Translations under genes and position numbers: made by a program
The notes under the pieces: model-generated
What the model saw: the letters and a program-made list of their open reading frames with translations, nothing else
The model's database searches: none
What the model was told of the DNA's origin: nothing
Assembly: GCA_007128865.1 (NCBI GenBank)
Contig: SKWP01000068.1
Coordinates: forward strand, 1-7,990
Direction: 5' to 3'
Length of the DNA: 7,990 nucleotides
Source: Paracoccaceae bacterium
GTDB taxonomy: Bacteria > Pseudomonadota > Alphaproteobacteria > Rhodobacterales > Rhodobacteraceae
Shown here: positions 5,848-7,990 of the stretch, one piece after another
Layout: the number at the start of each line of letters is the position of its first letter
Numbering within the stretch: position 1 is the stretch's first letter

Positions 5848-7071
5848 ATGACGGTTCTGACTTCGACGGAGGGGCAGCGCGGGTTGCCGCGCTACTTCGC
5901 CACGGTATTTGCCATGGCTTCGGGCCTGTCCAACGGGCGGCTCGACATCGTGCTTCCCGACGGGCGCCGGTTTCGCGTGGAAGGCCAGCGGCCCGGTCCC
6001 GTGGCCGAGGTTGTGGTCCACAACCCCGACACCTTTGCCCGGCTGATCCGCGACGGCGATCTGGGGTTTTCGGAGGCCTACATGGACGGCTGGTGGTCCA
6101 CCCCGGACCTTCAGGCCTTCATGGACCTGATCCACAACGACAATCCCGCGCTCTACGACGACTATCCGGGGCGGGCACTGGCACGGCTGTTCGAACGGCT
6201 GCGGCACTGGCTGCGCTCCAACAGTCGCGGGCAGGCGCGGCGGAACATCGCGCATCACTATGACCTCGGGAACGAATTCTACCGGCTCTGGCTGGACGAA
6301 AGCATGACCTATTCCTCGGCGCTGTTCCGCACCGGTCAGGAGAGCCTCGAACGGGCGCAGGAACAGAAATACGCCGCCATCGTCGATGCCCTGGGGGTGC
6401 GACCGGGCGAGCATGTGCTCGAGATCGGCTGCGGCTGGGGCGGGTTTGCCGAATACGCCGCCGGGGTTCGCGGGCTTCGCGTGACCGGCCTGACAATTTC
6501 AGCCGAACAGCACGCCTTTGCCACACAGCGCATCGCCCGTGCGGGGCTTTCCGACCGGGTCGAGATCTGTCTGCGCGACTACCGCGACGAACGCGGCAGC
6601 TATGACGGCATTGCCTCGATCGAGATGTTCGAGGCGGTCGGCGAAAAATACTGGCCGGCCTATTTCCAGACCCTGCGCGACCGGCTGCACCCCGGCCGCT
6701 CGGCCGCGTTGCAGATCATCCTGGCGCAGGATGCCCGCTTTGCGGCCTATCGCAGCCGGGTGGACTTCATCCAGAAGTACATATTTCCCGGCGGCATGCT
6801 GCCCGGCCCCACGGCGCTGCGCGACCAGATCAACCGCGCCGGCCTGCACCTGAAGGGCTCGATGGAATTCGCCGAAAGCTACAGCCAGACCCTGCGTCGC
6901 TGGCACGACACATTCGCCGCCCGCTGGGACCAGATCGCAGGGCTGGGTTTTGACGATCGTTTCCGGCGGATGTGGGAATTCTACCTTACATCCTGTGCCG
7001 CAGCCTTTCGCACGGGCATCTGCGATGTGACACAGATCACCGTGCACCGGCCGGAGACTGCCGCCTCATGA
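5848..7071 (+). CDS. CFA-synthase-like SAM-dependent lipid methyltransferase
   Basis: A 407-residue enzyme of the cyclopropane-fatty-acyl-phospholipid synthase family, which transfers a carbon from SAM to the double bond of membrane phospholipid acyl chains. Seen: an N-terminal CFA domain (about 1-125) with GFSEAYMDGWW; HHYDLGNEFY (136-145) with MTYSSALF (153-160); SAM motif I EIGCGWGGF (192-200); GLTISAEQ; SIEMFEAVGEKYW (257-269); KYIFPGGMLP; and YSQTLRRWHDTF with Y345. Relative to E. coli Cfa, the bicarbonate-site Cys139 is Ser157, His266 is replaced by Gln289 or Ile290, and the His after Glu239 is Ala263, while the Glu (E262) and Tyr remain. A methyl-transferring relative such as R. sphaeroides UfaM (methylated/furan fatty acids) is therefore as likely as true Cfa. 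The start ATG 5848 has AGGGG (5838-5842) 5 nt upstream; the in-frame TTG 5821 has none. It overlaps trgA by ATGA. Confidence 0.93.
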   Translation: MTVLTSTEGQRGLPRYFATVFAMASGLSNGRLDIVLPDGRRFRVEGQRPGPVAEVVVHNPDTFARLIRDGDLGFSEAYMDGWWSTPDLQAFMDLIHNDNPALYDDYPGRALARLFERLRHWLRSNSRGQARRNIAHHYDLGNEFYRLWLDESMTYSSALFRTGQESLERAQEQKYAAIVDALGVRPGEHVLEIGCGWGGFAEYAAGVRGLRVTGLTISAEQHAFATQRIARAGLSDRVEICLRDYRDERGSYDGIASIEMFEAVGEKYWPAYFQTLRDRLHPGRSAALQIILAQDARFAAYRSRVDFIQKYIFPGGMLPGPTALRDQINRAGLHLKGSMEFAESYSQTLRRWHDTFAARWDQIAGLGFDDRFRRMWEFYLTSCAAAFRTGICDVTQITVHRPETAAS

Positions 7072-7529
7072 CGACATCGCGCGCACGCATGCCGACGGCA
7101 GCCAAGGCGCTGGGCGCGCTCTGGTTCGGCGCGGTCGGTGCGATTGCCGCCGAAGCCTACAAGCCGCTGTTGCCGCCCGAAACCGTGTTCGGCCTGTTCG
7201 TGCCGATCTGTGGCGGGCTGGGGCTGCTGGCCGGATGGCGTGTCGCCGGTGCCCTTGCCGGGCGCGGCTTCAACCCTGCGGTGGCGACGGGGCTGCGAAC
7301 CTCGGTGACCCTGCTGTTCTGGGCCTTGCTGGTGTTTTCGCTGCGCGAGATGCTGTTGCGGTCGATGAACCGCCGCTATGGCGGGCCTACCGAGGCGCTG
7401 GTGGGTACCTTCGACATCATGCTCGACTACGTTTCGGTCATGGGTGACCCGGCCTTTCTGGGCGTGCTGATCGCCGGCGGTATCGGCGGCGGGTTGTTTG
7501 CCGAATGGGGCGCACGGCGCTGGCCGTGA
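7068..7529 (+). CDS. trgA: TrgA-family membrane protein (tellurite resistance associated)
   Basis: A 153-residue inner-membrane protein with about four hydrophobic helices: roughly 14-30, 38-56, 75-95 and 130-147. The sequence pattern MPTAAKALGALWFGAVG, GWRVAG...GRGF, FREM-like SLREMLLRSMNRRYGGPTEA and a terminal ARRW matches my memory of Rhodobacter TrgA, found with TrgB as a pair raising tellurite resistance. The biochemical function is unknown; a role at the membrane is all that can be said. The start ATG 7068 overlaps the preceding TGA (ATGA), implying translational coupling. ATG 7089 (MPTAAK) is a possible alternative because homologs I recall begin there, but it has no visible ribosome binding site. 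The gene is joined to trgB by a GTGA overlap. Confidence 0.82.
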   Translation: MTTSRARMPTAAKALGALWFGAVGAIAAEAYKPLLPPETVFGLFVPICGGLGLLAGWRVAGALAGRGFNPAVATGLRTSVTLLFWALLVFSLREMLLRSMNRRYGGPTEALVGTFDIMLDYVSVMGDPAFLGVLIAGGIGGGLFAEWGARRWP

Positions 7530-7990
7530 CGGGGCTTGCGGTATTCCTTGGCGGGCCGCTGGCCGAACCGGCGGTGCGGCTTGCGCTTTTCGGCAGGGCG
7601 CTGGCGGTACGGCCGGCGCATTTGCCGGGTCACGGGCTGTTTGCAACCGGCCTGCCCGGTGTGGTGGGCATTGCCGCGACCGCGGCGGGCGGGGTTTCCG
7701 GCGTCATCCTGCGTGCCGGCAAACCTGAACGGGACCGGCTGGACACTGCCATGTCAGCGCTTGGGTTGCGCGCCGATGCGGTGACCGTCCACACCTCCGA
7801 TGGCGCCGAAACCGCCGTAACGGCCTGTGTTGCGCGGCCCGGCGCGGCCCGGCCGTGGGACAGTGCCGCCTGGACGCAACGGCACACCGCAGTTCTGGCC
7901 GCCGGGCTGGACGAGGCATTGCGCTCGGTCGCCGATGGCAGCAGGCCGGCTGCGCTGTTCCGGCGCTGGCCGCAGGTTCTGAGCCGGGTG
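7526..7990 (+). CDS. trgB: TrgB, N-terminal part (GGCT-like domain; NUDIX part beyond window)
   Basis: The frame is open to the window end: 155 residues, incomplete at the 3' side. The pattern LAVFLGGPLAEPAVRLALFG, LPGHGLF, WDSAAWTQRH and FRRWPQVLSRV follows the N-terminal gamma-glutamylcyclotransferase-like region I recall from Rhodobacter TrgB, whose C-terminal half is a NUDIX hydrolase domain. The window stops where that second domain should begin. The usual FLFGTLRH nucleotide/substrate loop is degenerate here (FLGGPLAE), so cyclotransferase activity is doubtful. GTG 7526 is preferred because it overlaps the trgA stop as GTGA; ATG 7505 in the same frame would add seven residues inside trgA and has no ribosome binding site. 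Expected role: cytoplasmic nucleotide-sugar or ADP-ribose type hydrolase tied to TrgA (inferred). Confidence 0.78.
   Translation, partial: MTGLAVFLGGPLAEPAVRLALFGRALAVRPAHLPGHGLFATGLPGVVGIAATAAGGVSGVILRAGKPERDRLDTAMSALGLRADAVTVHTSDGAETAVTACVARPGAARPWDSAAWTQRHTAVLAAGLDEALRSVADGSRPAALFRRWPQVLSRV

Noticed and set aside
5641..6414. N-terminal extension of the secreted-protein frame
   Set aside because: It runs antisense to the lipid methyltransferase; the signal peptide and ribosome binding site place the start at 5640.
6981..7646. 221-residue minus-strand frame over trgA/trgB
   Set aside because: Antisense shadow with Gln/His/Arg-rich sequence; the plus strand has overlapping coupled genes with recognisable patterns.

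Overview
The window looks like chromosomal DNA of a high-GC alphaproteobacterium, most likely of the Rhodobacter/Paracoccus/Roseobacter group. Three things point there: a circularly permuted (two-piece) tmRNA gene whose tag reads ANDNRAPVAVAA, a trgA-trgB pair of the kind described in Rhodobacter, and strong G/C bias at third codon positions throughout. No insertion sequence, phage gene, tRNA, rRNA or CRISPR array is visible.

Layout. Positions 1-316 (minus) hold the permuted ssrA gene: promoter, acceptor piece with encoded CCA, a 23-nt spacer, then the coding piece with the proteolysis tag; its 3' end lies at or just beyond the left edge. A divergent control region (about 317-581) leads into a BCCT-family betaine/choline-type transporter (582-2240, plus). 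After a GC-rich hairpin come two plus-strand genes 28 nt apart and probably co-transcribed: a class V PLP-dependent aminotransferase-fold enzyme (2366-3601) and a class I CPD photolyase starting at TTG (3630-5066). Convergent to the photolyase is a small secreted protein of unknown function with a Pro/Gly-rich tail (5104-5640, minus). A 207-nt AT-rich-to-GC-rich intergenic region separates it from a tightly coupled plus-strand set: a cyclopropane-fatty-acid-synthase-like lipid methyltransferase (5848-7071), trgA (7068-7529, ATGA overlap) and the 5' part of trgB (from GTG 7526, GTGA overlap; cut by the window end).

How they may work together. From memory of Rhodobacter sphaeroides, a photolyase gene (phrA) and a neighbouring cfa-like gene (now linked to methylated/furan fatty acid synthesis) belong to the RpoE-ChrR singlet-oxygen response. 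The neighbourhood of photolyase, secreted protein and CFA-like methyltransferase recalls that arrangement, with membrane-stress genes trgAB attached downstream. The inference is a small envelope and DNA protection neighbourhood against photo-oxidative or oxyanion stress. The BCCT transporter adds compatible-solute or quaternary-amine uptake, and tmRNA provides ribosome rescue. The most informative points are the permuted tmRNA, which protein-gene calling misses, and the altered active-site residues of the CFA-like enzyme. I see no clearly new multi-gene system.
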